A stretch of DNA of 38,352 bases. It comes from an uncultured Lysobacteraceae bacterium. GTDB lineage: Bacteria; Pseudomonadota; Gammaproteobacteria; Xanthomonadales; Xanthomonadaceae. Positions 23,792 to 32,940 of the stretch are shown piece by piece. The DNA lies in NCBI GenBank assembly GCA_902825775.1, contig CADECF010000007.1, forward strand, positions 12,105-50,456, in the 5' to 3' direction. Below the pieces are notes generated by a model, which searched no databases, had not been told where the DNA came from, and worked only from the letters and a program-made list of their open reading frames with translations. The number at the start of each line of letters is the position of its first letter. The stretch's first letter is position 1. The translations under genes were made by a program, and so were the position numbers.

Positions 23792-25927
23792 TTACTTGGT
23801 CAACTCCTTCCACAAGAAGGAATAGGCCAGCGCATTCATATGCGCCTGCTGCGCGTTGTTGGCCGCGCCGCCGTGTCCGCCTTCGATGTTCTCGTAATAG
23901 CGCACGTCCTTACCCGCGGCCTGCATCTTGGCCATCATCTTGCGGGCGTGGCCGGGGTGCACCCGATCGTCCTTGGTCGAGGTCATGAAGATCGTCGGCG
24001 GATAGGTCTTGGAGGCATCGAACAAGTGGTAGGGCGAGAAGGTCTGGATGAATTTCCACTCCTCCGGCTTGTCCGGATCGCCATACTCGGCCATCCACGA
24101 CGCGCCGGCCAGCAGATGGCTGTAGCGTTTCATGTCCAACAGCGGCACTTGCACCACGACCGCGCCGAACAGTTCCGGATACTGGGTGAGCATGTTGCCC
24201 GTCAGCAGGCCGCCATTGCTGCCGCCCTGGATGCCGAGGCGTTTGACCGAAGTGATCTTGCGCGCGACCAGATCCTGCGCGACCGCTGCGAAATCTTCGT
24301 AGGCCTTGTGGCGATTGGCCTTGAGCGCGGCCTGGTGCCAGCGCGGACCGTACTCGCCGCCGCCGCGGATGTTGGCGACCACGTACACGCCGCCCTTCTC
24401 CAACCAGCCCTTGCCGATGCCGCCCGAATACGTCGGCGTCAGCGAAATCTCGAAGCCGCCGTAGCCGTACAGCAAGGTCGGCGCGCTGCCGTCGAGCTTC
24501 ATGTCCTTGGGATGGACGATGAAGTACGGGACCTTGGTGCCGTCCTTGCTGGTGGCGAAGTGCTGTTCGATGACATCCTTGGACGCATCGAAGAATGTCG
24601 GCATGGTCTTGAGCGTTTGCGGCGCCTGCCCGATCTCCACCAAGGACAGCGTGGTCGGGGTGAGGTAATCGGTGGCGGTCAGCCAGACCGCATCGCTGTC
24701 GTCTTCGTCGACCGCGTCGACGAACAGCGTGCCGAAAGCCGGCGCGCCGACGAACTCGCTCTTCTTCCAGCCTTCCGCGCCCGGCGTCAGCACGCTGAGC
24801 CGGTTTTTGACGTCGTCCAGCACGTTCAACACCACATGCGATTCCGTCCACACGAAGTTCTGCAACGAGGTCTTGTCGGTAGGCTCGAACAAAACGTCGA
24901 AATCGCGCTTGCCGGCCATGAAATCGTCGAACTTCGCGGCGATCAGCGACCCGGCCGCGTAAGTCTTGCCGTCGACCGTCCACGGCTCGCGCAGTTCGAG
25001 CGTCAGCCACTCCTTGTGCACGCCCTTATTGACCGAGTTGGGCACGTCGACCTTGGCCAGCTTGCCGTCCTTGCCGCGCAAGTAGAGTTCGTCGTTGTAG
25101 AAGGCGATGGTGCGGCTGACGAAATCGCGCTCGAAGCCGGGCGTGTTGTCGTGCATCGCGGCGATGTACATATCGTCCGCTTTGCCTTCGTAGACGACCT
25201 GCGCCGATTCGACCGGCGTGCCGCGCTTCCACTGTTTGACGATGCGCGGATAGCCGGAACTGGTGAGGCTGCCGGCGCCGAAATCGGTATAGACGTACAC
25301 CGTGTCCTGGTCGATCCAACCCAGGCCGCCCTTGGCTTCCTTGCGGAAGAAGCCATCCTTCACCCATTGCTTGCTGGTCAGGTCGAATTCGCGCGTGACG
25401 TCGGCGTCGGAACCGCCGGGCGACAACGCCACCAGGCAGCGCTTGTACTCAGGCTTGAAGCAGTCGGCGCCGTGCCAAACCCACTTTTCCTCGCCGCTAC
25501 GGTTCTCGGCGGCGTTCAGCGCATCCAGGTCGATCAGCGTTTCCCACTTGGGTTGCGGCTTGCGGTATTCCTCGAGCGTGGTGCGGCGCCAGAGTCCGCG
25601 CTCGTGCTTGGCGTCCTTCCAGAAGTTGTAGTAGTAGTCGCCGATTTTCTCGACGCCGGGGATCTTGGCGTCCGAATCCAGGATCGCGCGGATCTCGCCT
25701 TCGAGTTTCTTGAACTCCGGCGTGGCGGCCAGCTCGGCTTCGGTCTTGGCGTTTTCGGCCCTGACCCATTCCAAAGCTTTCTGATCCTCGACGCCTTCCA
25801 GCCAGGCATAGGTATCGGACGGATCGGTCACTTTGTCGGCCTCCTGGGCATGGGCGGCGCCGGCGACCGACGCGGCCAGACCCGTGGCCATCAATAAGGT
25901 ATGGCAAGCCTGCGATAGCTTCGGCAT
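23792..25927 (-). CDS. Prolyl oligopeptidase (S9A), exported
   Basis: The 711-residue protein has a signal peptide (cut probably after AAHA, about residue 27), a YAWLEGVEDQKALEWVRAEN start typical of prolyl oligopeptidase, a beta-propeller, and a C-terminal catalytic domain with Ser570 (QGGSNGG), Asp654 (KDDRVHPGHA) and His685 (EGGHGG). NIRGGGEYGPRWH replaces the OpdB-type RGGQEMG, which sets it apart from the neighbouring OpdB. It would cleave proline-containing peptides in the periplasm or outside. ATG at 25927. Confidence 0.94.
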   Translation of the reverse strand: MPKLSQACHTLLMATGLAASVAGAAHAQEADKVTDPSDTYAWLEGVEDQKALEWVRAENAKTEAELAATPEFKKLEGEIRAILDSDAKIPGVEKIGDYYYNFWKDAKHERGLWRRTTLEEYRKPQPKWETLIDLDALNAAENRSGEEKWVWHGADCFKPEYKRCLVALSPGGSDADVTREFDLTSKQWVKDGFFRKEAKGGLGWIDQDTVYVYTDFGAGSLTSSGYPRIVKQWKRGTPVESAQVVYEGKADDMYIAAMHDNTPGFERDFVSRTIAFYNDELYLRGKDGKLAKVDVPNSVNKGVHKEWLTLELREPWTVDGKTYAAGSLIAAKFDDFMAGKRDFDVLFEPTDKTSLQNFVWTESHVVLNVLDDVKNRLSVLTPGAEGWKKSEFVGAPAFGTLFVDAVDEDDSDAVWLTATDYLTPTTLSLVEIGQAPQTLKTMPTFFDASKDVIEQHFATSKDGTKVPYFIVHPKDMKLDGSAPTLLYGYGGFEISLTPTYSGGIGKGWLEKGGVYVVANIRGGGEYGPRWHQAALKANRHKAYEDFAAVAQDLVARKITSVKRLGIQGGSNGGLLTGNMLTQYPELFGAVVVQVPLLDMKRYSHLLAGASWMAEYGDPDKPEEWKFIQTFSPYHLFDASKTYPPTIFMTSTKDDRVHPGHARKMMAKMQAAGKDVRYYENIEGGHGGAANNAQQAHMNALAYSFLWKELTK

Positions 25928-26017
25928 GGACGCCCCCCGGCGAAAACGTTGGAAACCCCAACGCTAGCACAGGCCGCGGGCGCGGCTGCCGTGCCGAAGG
26001 TCAGCGACCCGGCCGGG

Positions 26018-26341
26018 TCAGGCGGCCCGGCTCAACCGGTGCGGTGCGGCGGGTTGGAACCGGCGTCTCGCCTGGGCGCGAGGCCGCCGCCGGACCGGAT
26101 GGATCGCTACCGCAGCGGACCGTTGCGGCAGCCGGAACCGGTGCAGCGTCCACCAGGCCGTCAGCGGCATGCCCAGCAGCCAGAGCGGCATCCAGCCGAG
26201 CCAGGCGCTATAGCCGCGCGCGGTCGGCAGCGCCAGCACTACGATCAGGCCGATCAGCACCGCTTGTTTGACCGCGCGGTCGAGCCCCGGGTCGGCAGCG
26301 GAAGCGGCACGGCGGGTCGGGTTGGCGGCGAAGACAGGCAT
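26018..26341 (-). CDS. Small membrane protein, unknown
   Basis: The 107-residue protein is not recognised. It has two hydrophobic stretches (about 25-42, QAVLIGLIVVLALPTA, and 48-63, WLGWMPLWLLGMPLTAWW) and an arginine-rich tail (PVRRRPRAQARRRFQP) that would face the cytoplasm. The ATG at 26341 has GGAG seven bases upstream, which decides it over the ATG four codons earlier. The stop codon lies inside the palindrome GACCCGGCCGGGTC (26006-26019). Confidence 0.7.
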   Translation of the reverse strand: MPVFAANPTRRAASAADPGLDRAVKQAVLIGLIVVLALPTARGYSAWLGWMPLWLLGMPLTAWWTLHRFRLPQRSAAVAIHPVRRRPRAQARRRFQPAAPHRLSRAA

Positions 26342-26411
26342 GGCACGCTCCATCGGGTCGGGAGCGCACCGTGCCTTGCCTTCATCTCACAGGTTGCGAC
26401 CGGCGGCGCGA

Positions 26412-26437
26412 GCCGCTCCGTCGTGCGACGAAGCGGC
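26412..26437 (-). terminator. Strong hairpin past the wza-like gene, no T-run
   Basis: GCCGCTCCGTCG (26412-26423) and CGACGAAGCGGC (26426-26437) form a 12-bp stem (one G-T pair) immediately past the stop of the export gene on the minus strand. There is no T-run, so it would only be a rho-dependent or stabilising stem, not an intrinsic terminator. Confidence 0.35.
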
Positions 26438-26442
26438 CGCGG

Positions 26443-27531
26443 TCAGTCCGGACGACCGAAGTTGTATTCCGCGGATGCGGCGTTGCTGATAAGGCCGGAC
26501 AACGGCAACAGTTGCGACAGGAAGCGGTTCCAGCGCGTGACGCCTGCCGGACCCACCCACACCACATCGCCCGGCCGCAGCGAGAAGCGGTCGGCCAGCG
26601 CGAACGCCACCGGCGACTTGGCGTCCAGGTGATAGACGGTCGCCGGCGTGTTCTTCATCTCCTCGACGCCGCGGATGACGTAGACCGCGCTGCCTTTGGA
26701 CGTGATCGGATTCAAGCCGCCGGTGCGGCCCAGAGCCTGCGTCAGCGACATGTCCGTGGTCTTGAAGTTGATCGCCTGCGGCCGCAGCACTTCGCCGATC
26801 ACATAGACCTCTTTGCGGTCGTTGAACGGCAGATACAGGTGATCTCCGGGTTTCAGGTAGATGTCCTGCGCGACGTTGCCGTCGCGGTTCAGCGCATCCA
26901 GGTCGAGTTTGTAGTTGCGGTTGTCGCGCGTCAGCACCAGTCCCGACAGATCGGCCTGCTCGACGTTGATGCGCGCTTTGCCGACCGCCTGCGACAACGT
27001 CAGCGGGACGGTGGTGATTTCTTGCGGGGACGTATCGACGAACGCGCCCTGCAATGCGATCCGGCTTCCGTAGCCGACCACATTGACGTCGACCTTGGGA
27101 TCGCGGATGTATTGCGCGAGACGGCCGGAAAGCGTACTGCGCAGCTCTTCGATGCTCATGCCCTTGACGTTGATCTTGCCGGCATAAGGATAGAAGAACG
27201 TGCCGTCGGGCTGCACCAGACGGCCATTGGTCACCGCCTGCTGCTGATTGCCCGCGGGCGTGGTGAGCTCCGGATGGTCCCAAACGGTGACCAGGATCGT
27301 ATCGCCGGGACTGATGCGATAGGTTTCGGGACGGTAGCCGGCCAACTCGGCCGGTACGCGCTGCACGGGACGTTCGCCGGCCACCAGCTCCGCCGTGATC
27401 GGCACCATGGCGACATCGCCGCCCTGCACCAGTTCGCTGTTCTGCACCGAACGCGTGGTCATCTGCTGGCCGGCGCATCCGCCGAGGACGATCGCAAGCG
27501 CGATCGCGCAGGCACGGGTCATGATTTTCAA
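26443..27531 (-). CDS. Wza-type outer-membrane polysaccharide export lipoprotein
   Basis: The 362-residue protein is an outer-membrane polysaccharide export (OPX) protein, forming the export channel for capsule or exopolysaccharide. It has a lipoprotein signal with LGGC (Cys19), the Poly_export domain (YRISPGDTILVTVWDHPEL, about 71-89), two SLBB-type modules (about 155-235 and 240-290, KEVYVIGEVLRPQAINFKT) and a C-terminal amphipathic segment (VTRWNRFLSQLLPLSGLIS) that in Wza forms the membrane helix. The preferred start is TTG at 27531 with GAGG eight bases upstream; ATG at 27522 is possible. It closes the polysaccharide cluster. No Wzc-type kinase is in view. Confidence 0.92.
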   Translation of the reverse strand: MKIMTRACAIALAIVLGGCAGQQMTTRSVQNSELVQGGDVAMVPITAELVAGERPVQRVPAELAGYRPETYRISPGDTILVTVWDHPELTTPAGNQQQAVTNGRLVQPDGTFFYPYAGKINVKGMSIEELRSTLSGRLAQYIRDPKVDVNVVGYGSRIALQGAFVDTSPQEITTVPLTLSQAVGKARINVEQADLSGLVLTRDNRNYKLDLDALNRDGNVAQDIYLKPGDHLYLPFNDRKEVYVIGEVLRPQAINFKTTDMSLTQALGRTGGLNPITSKGSAVYVIRGVEEMKNTPATVYHLDAKSPVAFALADRFSLRPGDVVWVGPAGVTRWNRFLSQLLPLSGLISNAASAEYNFGRPD

Positions 27532-27756
27532 CGTTCTTTCCTCTTGTCTCGCGGCACGGACATCTTTATCGCGATGCCGATGATCGCCCGCATCTCCTGC
27601 GGGGATTCGCCGCTATTTATGCGCTACGCACCGCGCGATTCAGCGGCACTGCCGTTGTGCCGCAAACGAAATCCTAAAGTTCGGTTTGCATCAACCGCGT
27701 GAGGATCGGCTCCGCGGTCTGCGAACGTTCATGAAAATGAGCGTCATATTTCGTAT

Positions 27757-28500
27757 TCAGTTCTGTAACTGCACGGCAAGCAGGCCGGCGAATTCCTTCA
27801 ACGCGCGGCCGCTGCGCCATAACGCGCCGAACGACGGCACCCAGCGTTCCCGCCAAGTGGCGCGCATCGCGCGTTCAGGCACCGGCACCGGAAATACCTC
27901 CACACCGGCCTTGCGGAACAACAGGCTCGCGCGCGGCATATGCAACGATGACGTGACCAACAGCACGCGATGCACGCCGCGCCGCTCAGCCAATGCTGCG
28001 GTGAACATCGCGTTGTCGCGGGTGTTGCGGCTGCGGTCTTCGAGGATCAAGACATCAGCCGGCACGCCCAGCTTGGCGATCGCGGCTGCCATTCGTTGCG
28101 CTTCGCTGTCGCCGTCCTCCCCGCCTCCGGAAAGGATCACGATCGGCGCCCGCCCGCTCAGCCATGCGCGTGCGCCTGCGGCGAGCCGGCTGCTCTGCAA
28201 CTGTTCCGGACGCACATGCGGACGGTCCAACCAAGCGTAGCGGCTGCCGCCGCCGAGCACGACGATGGCATCCGCTTTCGGCAGGCCGGCTTCGGCCACC
28301 ACGGGATAACGCCGTTCCAGCAGGCTGCGCAGCCAATCCGAAGCCTGCGGGACGGACCACAGCAGCGACCATGCGAGCGACAACGCCAGCACGGTCCCGC
28401 CCAGTCTGCGCCGGCGCGCCAGCAGCAGCACGGCCGCACAGGCGAGCAGCCACAACGACAACGTCAACGGATAGGTGAGCGAAACGGCGAATTTTTCCAA
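27757..28500 (-). CDS. YdcF/ElyC-family (DUF218) membrane protein
   Basis: The 247-residue protein has two N-terminal membrane segments (about 9-28 and 37-52) followed by a periplasmic DUF218 domain: KADAIVVLGGG (75-85), VILSGGG, RNTRDNAMFTA, LLVTSSLHMPRA. Family members (SanA, ElyC, YdcF) affect envelope integrity and polysaccharide or lipid-carrier handling; the reaction is not known. The start is TTG at 28500 with GAGGA nine bases upstream. It lies 27 bases after the polymerase gene. The 225-base gap that follows, up to the export gene, shows no gene. Confidence 0.85.
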   Translation of the reverse strand: MEKFAVSLTYPLTLSLWLLACAAVLLLARRRRLGGTVLALSLAWSLLWSVPQASDWLRSLLERRYPVVAEAGLPKADAIVVLGGGSRYAWLDRPHVRPEQLQSSRLAAGARAWLSGRAPIVILSGGGEDGDSEAQRMAAAIAKLGVPADVLILEDRSRNTRDNAMFTAALAERRGVHRVLLVTSSLHMPRASLLFRKAGVEVFPVPVPERAMRATWRERWVPSFGALWRSGRALKEFAGLLAVQLQN

Positions 28501-28527
28501 GCGGCGGCATCCTCGCGCGTAATGGGG

Positions 28528-29589
28528 TCAGATAACGATGACGTTGATCACGTAGACGTAGAACACCGCGCACGATGCGAGCAGACCGAACCGGATCAGC
28601 AGCGGATTGCGCAGCAGCGCGATGCGGCTATGGCATAAGATGCCCGCCACGATCACCGACACCGCCAACCAGCCCGGCAACAAATAGCGGTTGGAGAAGA
28701 AACCCCAGCCGATCGCGAAGAATGGCAGCAACATCACCAGATAGATCGCCGTACTGTCCTTGATCCGTTCCCGGTAGGGCGACCGCACCAGCGGCGCGAG
28801 CAGGTGCGGCAGCGCGTACCAGAAGATCGAGAACACGGCGAAATCGATCCGCACGCCGGATCGGTAGTAAGGGTTGGCGGTATATTCCATCACCAGGTCG
28901 TAAAGCGACGGCACCAGGGCCCGTACCATCGCCTGCGAAGCCCCGGACACGTACAGCAGGAAGGCGCTGGCCGCGACGTAACGCAGCATGCGCGGGCTGA
29001 GCAGCAGCGCCGGTGCGAAGGCCAGATACAGCAGCGACGACAAGTGCAGGCTTCCGGCCAGGGCGCCGTAGAGCGCGAACTTCCACCACTTGCGCTGATA
29101 GAACGACAGCAACGCAGTGAACACCAGCAGCGCCGCCAGCCCCTGCCGTATCGCATTGATCGACGCGTTGACGAACATCGGCGAGACGAACAGCAGCATC
29201 AGCGCTGCGCTGAGGAACGTCAGGTAACCGCGCTCGTCGCCCAGATAGCGGGCGTAGCGGCGCGCGGCGATCGCGACCGTGCACAACAACAAGGCGAATA
29301 GCGCGGCCTGGTAACCGGCGACGCCCAAACCGAGCTGCTTCAAGGCGTAGCTGACGAAGACGAATCCCGGCTCCAACCGCGTCTGGCTCGGCCACTGGCC
29401 GAGGCCTTCGAAGAAGCCGGCGTAGGCGTCGGTGTCGGTGCCGACATCGAGCCCGCGCGTACCGACCAGCCAACAGCCGAACAGGGCCACCGCCAGCAGC
29501 AGGATCAGGCTGAGCATCGCGCCCGCGGTGGCGTCGAACGCGCGCCGCGGACGCAATGGGACCGATGCGCTGGAGCTGGCGGCCGTCAT
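28528..29589 (-). CDS. EpsG-family polysaccharide polymerase (Wzy-type)
   Basis: The 353-residue protein is a polytopic membrane protein with about ten helices, and has the EpsG pattern GTDTDAYAGFFEGL near the first loop, RLEPGFVFVSYALKQLG and NAIRQGLA. EpsG proteins polymerise exopolysaccharide repeat units in Wzx/Wzy pathways. Wzy-type proteins vary greatly in sequence, so the assignment rests on topology and the EpsG motifs. ATG at 29589 overlaps the GT2 stop as ATGA. Confidence 0.85.
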   Translation of the reverse strand: MTAASSSASVPLRPRRAFDATAGAMLSLILLLAVALFGCWLVGTRGLDVGTDTDAYAGFFEGLGQWPSQTRLEPGFVFVSYALKQLGLGVAGYQAALFALLLCTVAIAARRYARYLGDERGYLTFLSAALMLLFVSPMFVNASINAIRQGLAALLVFTALLSFYQRKWWKFALYGALAGSLHLSSLLYLAFAPALLLSPRMLRYVAASAFLLYVSGASQAMVRALVPSLYDLVMEYTANPYYRSGVRIDFAVFSIFWYALPHLLAPLVRSPYRERIKDSTAIYLVMLLPFFAIGWGFFSNRYLLPGWLAVSVIVAGILCHSRIALLRNPLLIRFGLLASCAVFYVYVINVIVI

Positions 29590-30440
29590 CGCGCCAGCGG
29601 CCTCGCAAGCATGCGCCGCGACAGCAGCCACAAACGCTGCCGCGCTTTGCGCACCATGCCTATCGAACGGGCGAAGCAGTGTTCCGAACGCGTCACCAGG
29701 CCTTGCCGCAACAGTTCGCGGCGCGCTTCGCGGCCGGCGCGATGCATCGCGGCCAGATCCTCGCTGAGCCCGCCGGCGCCGTAGTTCGGCTTGTGCCAGA
29801 ACGCCAGCGTCCGCTCGATCTTGGCGCAGCGATAACCGGAAAACCCGATCTGCGCCCACAGCAGGAAATCTTCGACGCGCCGGTAATCTTCGTTGAAACG
29901 GAACGGCAGATCGCGGCGCAACACCACCGATGCGGTCGGGAACGGATTGTTCAACAGCAGACGGCGGCGGCCGACGATGCGGGCGCGCGCCGGCGAGCGC
30001 ACATCGGCGACGGGTTCCGCCCCGCGCTCGCATACCCGCATCCGGTGCGCGATCAGCGCGATCGTCGGATCGGCGCGCAGCGCCCGCATCTGCAACTCGA
30101 GCTTGGCCGGCGCCCACGTATCGTCCGCGTCCAGAAACGCGATGTATTCCTGACTCGCTCGCTCCCAACCGGCATTGCGCGCGCGCGACGGCCCGCCGTT
30201 ATCGGCCAACGCCACCACTTTGATCCAACCGGGTGAATAAGCCGCAGCCAAACGATGCAGTTCGTCGAGCGTGCCGTCGCCGCCGGCGTCCTCGACCAGC
30301 AGCACTTCGGCGGGCGGCAAGCTCTGCGCGGCTATCGAGGCCACGGCTGCGCCTATCGTGTCCCGGCAGCGGTAGCAGGGAATCACCGCGCTGACCGGAA
30401 CGAACGCGCGCTGCGCCGGCCGTTGGCCGTTATCGTTCAT
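29586..30440 (-). CDS. Family 2 glycosyltransferase
   Basis: The 284-residue protein has a GT-A fold of family GT2: VSAVIPCYRCRDTIGAAVASI (about 16-36), the ED pair at 50-51, NGGPSRARNAGWE (81-93) and the metal-binding D104-A-D106-D107 (FLDADDTW), then NNPFPTASVV and FNEDYRRVEDFLLW with the catalytic-base region. It adds one sugar of the repeat unit at the inner membrane face; donor and acceptor cannot be read from sequence. ATG at 30440 overlaps the pyruvyl transferase stop as ATGA. Confidence 0.9.
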   Translation of the reverse strand: MNDNGQRPAQRAFVPVSAVIPCYRCRDTIGAAVASIAAQSLPPAEVLLVEDAGGDGTLDELHRLAAAYSPGWIKVVALADNGGPSRARNAGWERASQEYIAFLDADDTWAPAKLELQMRALRADPTIALIAHRMRVCERGAEPVADVRSPARARIVGRRRLLLNNPFPTASVVLRRDLPFRFNEDYRRVEDFLLWAQIGFSGYRCAKIERTLAFWHKPNYGAGGLSEDLAAMHRAGREARRELLRQGLVTRSEHCFARSIGMVRKARQRLWLLSRRMLARPLAR

Positions 30441-31594
30441 CGGTTCGCCTCGATCGCCCATGGCGCGCATTGGAATATGCCTTGCGCCTGGCGTGCGTAA
30501 ATCTCGCGTGAAAGCGCCGGTTCTCCGTTTCCATTCAGCATGGATGCCAACGCCGCGCTGAACGCATCGGCATCCTGATGCTGCGCAGCGATGCGCTGCG
30601 CGCCGGGAAGGCCGATATCGCCGGCGAAATCCGCGCATTTGGCATGGTAATCGACGATCGCGAACGGCACGCCCTGCAGATAAGCGACGATCGCCCCATG
30701 CAGGCGCGCGCTGATGAACGCATCGCAACGGGCGATCGCTCGCGCGATGTCGACCGGGCTCGAACCGCGATAACGCAGCAGCTGCGCCGCGATCCCCGCG
30801 TCGATCAGACGCGATCGCAAGTCCAACGCCAATGCACGATCGCCATGCAGCGCATGCTCGTTGAGGCTGAAGACATCGACCTGCACGCGTTGCGTACGGG
30901 CCAGCGCCGACAACGCTTCGGCCAGCCCGGCCTGCCATGCGCGCGGGTCGGGCGCCGGATAACGGCCGACGGCATAGTTGCAAGGCGCAACGCCGATGCG
31001 GATAGGGCGATCGCCGTCGCCATGCGCCGTGCGTTGCGGCGATACGGGCGCCAGCAACGGCAGCAGGCCCGCCAGATCGCGGCCATCGTGGGTGATCGCG
31101 CCCAATCCCAGGCGCACCGCGAGTTCGTAGGAACGACGGTCGCGCACGGCGATATAGGCGAAGCGTTCGGCGAACGCGGCGACGGCGGCTTCCGATGCCG
31201 AATCGTCGAAGGGCCCGATCGACACGCCCACCGCAGCCAGCTGCAACCTGCCGCGCCGTTGCGCGGACAGCATCAGCGGCTTGCGGAATGAGTCGCGCCC
31301 GGTGATCACCGAGCCGCCGCCCATCGCCAGCACGTCGCAACTGCGCACCGCACGCAGGAAGCTGTACAACCTGCTGGCCTTGCCCGCGACGCCGCCGGCG
31401 CCGTACGCGCTTGCCGGATACCAGCGCGGCATGGTGTAGCGCGCGTCGACCCCGGGGATCGCCGGGCCCGCCAGCCGCGGTTCGCCGTTCCAGAAGCGCC
31501 GCGCCGCGGTCGAACAGATCGCGCCGAACAGATCGTCGCCGAAATTGTTCATGCCGTAGTAACCGGTGAAGCCGATACGCAGCCTGCGCGGCAT
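30437..31594 (-). CDS. Polysaccharide pyruvyl transferase family protein
   Basis: The 385-residue protein fits the polysaccharide pyruvyl transferase family (CsaB/WcaK/GumL-like). Marks are N-terminal GFTGYYGMNNFGDDLF, the AMGGGSVITGRDS loop, GVSIGPFDDSASE, and the C-terminal FISARLHGAIVAYLQGVPFAIVDYHAKCADF, the family's R-H-x-x-I stretch. It would add a pyruvate ketal to a sugar of the repeat unit using phosphoenolpyruvate. ATG at 31594 overlaps the flippase stop by one base. The frame is open further upstream but that part is a shadow of the flippase. Confidence 0.88.
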   Translation of the reverse strand: MPRRLRIGFTGYYGMNNFGDDLFGAICSTAARRFWNGEPRLAGPAIPGVDARYTMPRWYPASAYGAGGVAGKASRLYSFLRAVRSCDVLAMGGGSVITGRDSFRKPLMLSAQRRGRLQLAAVGVSIGPFDDSASEAAVAAFAERFAYIAVRDRRSYELAVRLGLGAITHDGRDLAGLLPLLAPVSPQRTAHGDGDRPIRIGVAPCNYAVGRYPAPDPRAWQAGLAEALSALARTQRVQVDVFSLNEHALHGDRALALDLRSRLIDAGIAAQLLRYRGSSPVDIARAIARCDAFISARLHGAIVAYLQGVPFAIVDYHAKCADFAGDIGLPGAQRIAAQHQDADAFSAALASMLNGNGEPALSREIYARQAQGIFQCAPWAIEANR

Positions 31595-32940
31595 CAATCG
31601 CCTCCCGGCCGTTCGATACGCCGCACGCCGCGGTACATCGCCAGCAGCAGCAGGGCCTCGGCGACGACCGTAGCCGCGGCCGCGCCGATTTCCTCGAAAG
31701 CGGGAATCAGCAGCGCGTTCAACAGCACGGCCACCAATGTCGCCAAAGCCATGGCCCGCACGCGGTAGCGCATGTGGCCTTCGGTGAGCAATGCCGACCC
31801 GACCGCAGTGGACAGGAAACGGATCGGCACGCACAGCGCCAGCACCATCAGGATGGCGATCACGCCGCGATACTGTTCTCCGAATACGACCGGCACCCAC
31901 CACGGCGCCGAAGCCGCCAGCGTCGCGCCGATCGCCAGACCGCTCAGCAACATGGCCAGATTGCCCTGCCGATGCACGCGCCAGAATTTCGGCTTGTCGT
32001 GTACGGCCCAGCGATGCAGTTTCGACAACAGGAACTTCTGATAGATCGTGGCCGGCAACAGATAGATCGCGGTCATCACGGCCAGGGCGATGCCGTAACG
32101 CCCCGCCTGTGCGTTGTCGTGGAAATATTTCAGCATGACGGTGCTGATTTGGAAGAACACCGGATAGAGCACGGCCGCCAGCCCATAGGCCCAGGCCTGC
32201 GACCAAAGCTGCGCTGCGCTCGGGCTACCCGGCGCAGCCGGCGCGGTGCGCGGTCCATGCCCCTGCAGTTTCATTTCGCCGCGCAGCATGGCGGCCAGCT
32301 GCGGCATCGCCAATAGAGCGACGGCCAGACCGACGGCGCAATAGCCCGTCGCCACCGATCCTACCGTCCAATACGGAATCAGGAACGCGACGATCGCCAC
32401 CAGCAACCGTCCGCCCGGCACCGCCAGCTGCCACGCGGCCAAAGCGCGATAGCGTTCTTCCAGGCGCAGTTTGCTGCCGACGAGGTCGACGGCGAGCACG
32501 CCCACGATCACCGGCGACAGCAACAGCAACGTACGGCGCGTCTCGTGATCGACCGGCTCGCCCAGCCACGCCCAAGCGACGACCGACCCCATCGCCAACA
32601 AACTGGTGGCGATCGTGAAACGCAGCGACGGCCGCAACCAGCGATCCGCGCCCCATCCTTCGGCGCCATAGGCCTTCAAACGGAATTGCGATAGCCCGAA
32701 ACCGGCGAGCGGCGCGACCATGGTCACCGTCGCCAGCGAAGAGGCGAACAAGCCGTAGTCGGAAGGCCCGAACCGCCGTGCGAGCAAAGTCTGGGCGAGA
32801 AACGCCATTGCGGCGCTGCCGGCCGTGGCGAACCAGAGCAGCGATATGGCGGCGGCCGCGCGGCGCCAGCCCTGCGGGATCATGTTCGACGAAAGCATGC
32901 GGCTCGGCGAAAGCATTCGCTTGGCATCGGCATACCGCAT
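31594..32940 (-). CDS. Wzx-type polysaccharide flippase
   Basis: The 448-residue protein is a MOP-superfamily lipid-linked oligosaccharide flippase. It has about 12-14 membrane helices, with typical ARRFGPSDYGLFASS in the first loop (about 54-68), a Polysacc_synt-type repeat and the GLSQFRLKAYG segment. It would flip the undecaprenyl-linked repeat unit to the periplasm for polymerisation by the EpsG-type protein. The ATG at 32940 overlaps the GT4 stop as TAATG. Further ATG codons at residues 9, 15 and 20 could also serve as start; the first is chosen for the overlap. Confidence 0.9.
   Translation of the reverse strand: MRYADAKRMLSPSRMLSSNMIPQGWRRAAAAISLLWFATAGSAAMAFLAQTLLARRFGPSDYGLFASSLATVTMVAPLAGFGLSQFRLKAYGAEGWGADRWLRPSLRFTIATSLLAMGSVVAWAWLGEPVDHETRRTLLLLSPVIVGVLAVDLVGSKLRLEERYRALAAWQLAVPGGRLLVAIVAFLIPYWTVGSVATGYCAVGLAVALLAMPQLAAMLRGEMKLQGHGPRTAPAAPGSPSAAQLWSQAWAYGLAAVLYPVFFQISTVMLKYFHDNAQAGRYGIALAVMTAIYLLPATIYQKFLLSKLHRWAVHDKPKFWRVHRQGNLAMLLSGLAIGATLAASAPWWVPVVFGEQYRGVIAILMVLALCVPIRFLSTAVGSALLTEGHMRYRVRAMALATLVAVLLNALLIPAFEEIGAAAATVVAEALLLLAMYRGVRRIERPGGD

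Noticed and set aside
23777-25897. 706-codon open frame antisense to the prolyl oligopeptidase
   Set aside because: It mirrors the real gene almost exactly and has no recognisable motif; codon-phase artefact of GC-rich DNA.
26371-27702. 443-codon plus-strand frame over the Wza-like gene
   Set aside because: Antisense shadow; the minus-strand gene has a signal peptide, Poly_export and SLBB motifs.
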